Positions 63,749-64,000 of a stretch of 64,000 nucleotides of DNA are shown here, piece after piece (positions within the stretch are counted from its first letter, which is position 1; each line of letters opens with the position of its first letter). The DNA is from Rhinopomastus cyanomelas (lineage: Eukaryota; Chordata; Aves; Bucerotiformes; Rhinopomastidae): assembly GCA_013400115.1 (NCBI GenBank), contig VXBP01005163.1:1-64000 (forward strand), written 5' to 3'. The translations under genes were made by a program, and so were the position numbers. The notes beneath the pieces were generated by a model, which was not told the origin of the DNA, made no database searches, and saw only the letters and a program-made list of their open reading frames with translations.

Positions 63749-64000
63749 CAGTAGGTTCAAGAGAACATGGACTCCTCAACCTGCAGTAGGTTCAAGAGAA
63801 CGTGGACTCCTCAACCCGCAGTAGGTTCAAGAGAACGGGGACTCCTCAACCCACAGTAGGTTCAAGAGAACGGGGACTCCTCAACCCACAGTAGGTTCAA
63901 GAGAACGGGGACTCCTCAACCCACAGTAGGTTCAAGAGAACGTGGACTCCTCAACCCGCAGTAGGTTCAAGAGAACGTGGACTCCTCAACCCGCAGTAGG
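63749..64000. repeat. 35-bp minisatellite, at least 7 copies, continues past window
   Basis: The unit is CAGTAGGTTCAAGAGAACGT+GGACTCCTCAACCCG. Seven full units and CAGTAGG of an eighth are present. Variants fall in blocks: units 3-5 share AACGGGG and CCCA, units 6-7 share AACGTGG and CCCG with unit 2. Confidence 0.97.

Noticed and set aside
27931..64000. search for ABTB2 exon 1 on the minus strand
   Set aside because: No frame resembles the family's N-terminal region or has a fitting donor; the exon is presumed outside the window.

Overview
The window is vertebrate nuclear DNA, almost certainly from a bird. It holds one recognisable protein-coding gene, spread over 16 short exons on the minus strand, buried in introns full of CR1 LINE fragments. 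CR1 is the dominant avian retrotransposon, and its sense-strand tail (GGTCCCTTCCAATCCC..TGTGATTCT, or its reverse complement) recurs dozens of times. The very high density of similar CR1 copies fits a bird lineage with a CR1 burst, such as woodpeckers and relatives; that lineage guess is inference only.

The gene is ABTB2 (ankyrin repeat and BTB/POZ domain containing 2). Reading the minus strand from 27930 down to 4364, 16 exons join with GT-AG introns and compatible phases. They give 728 uninterrupted residues plus a stop: a histone-fold-like region, four ankyrin repeats, a linker region, a BTB domain, a C-terminal helical region, and the terminal ..VTSRV. The paralogue ABTB3/BTBD11 ends differently, which separates the two. 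From memory the mammalian protein is about 1,025 residues, so roughly 297 N-terminal residues, usually one large first exon, are missing. They should lie beyond 64000, which makes 27931-64000 part of a very long first intron.

Layout: 1-2700 is CR1-rich intergenic sequence. 2737 carries a plus-strand AATAAA that may end a convergent gene. 3640-4363 is the ABTB2 3'UTR with two poly(A) signals. 4364-17703 holds 14 compact, GC-rich exons with introns from 88 bp to a few kb. 17704-24254 and 24466-27783 are larger introns. 27931-64000 is intronic and holds CR1 copies in both orientations, several minisatellites, and some unique AT-rich stretches that could be regulatory.

Tandem arrays are prominent: a 54-bp array next to a CR1 reverse-transcriptase fragment (12382-13165), a degenerate AT-rich ~31-bp array (14310-15175), a 51-bp array (21607-22388), a 58-bp array made of CR1 tails (37325-37660), an 80-bp array (42904-43141), a 26-bp array open in all six frames (61746-62275), and a 35-bp array running off the end (63749-64000). 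The long open frames over these arrays come from stop-free repeat units and are not genes. I found no new multi-gene system. The most biologically interesting observation is a CR1 tail that appears to supply the branch point and pyrimidine tract for one ABTB2 exon. Two single-N positions look like assembly joins.
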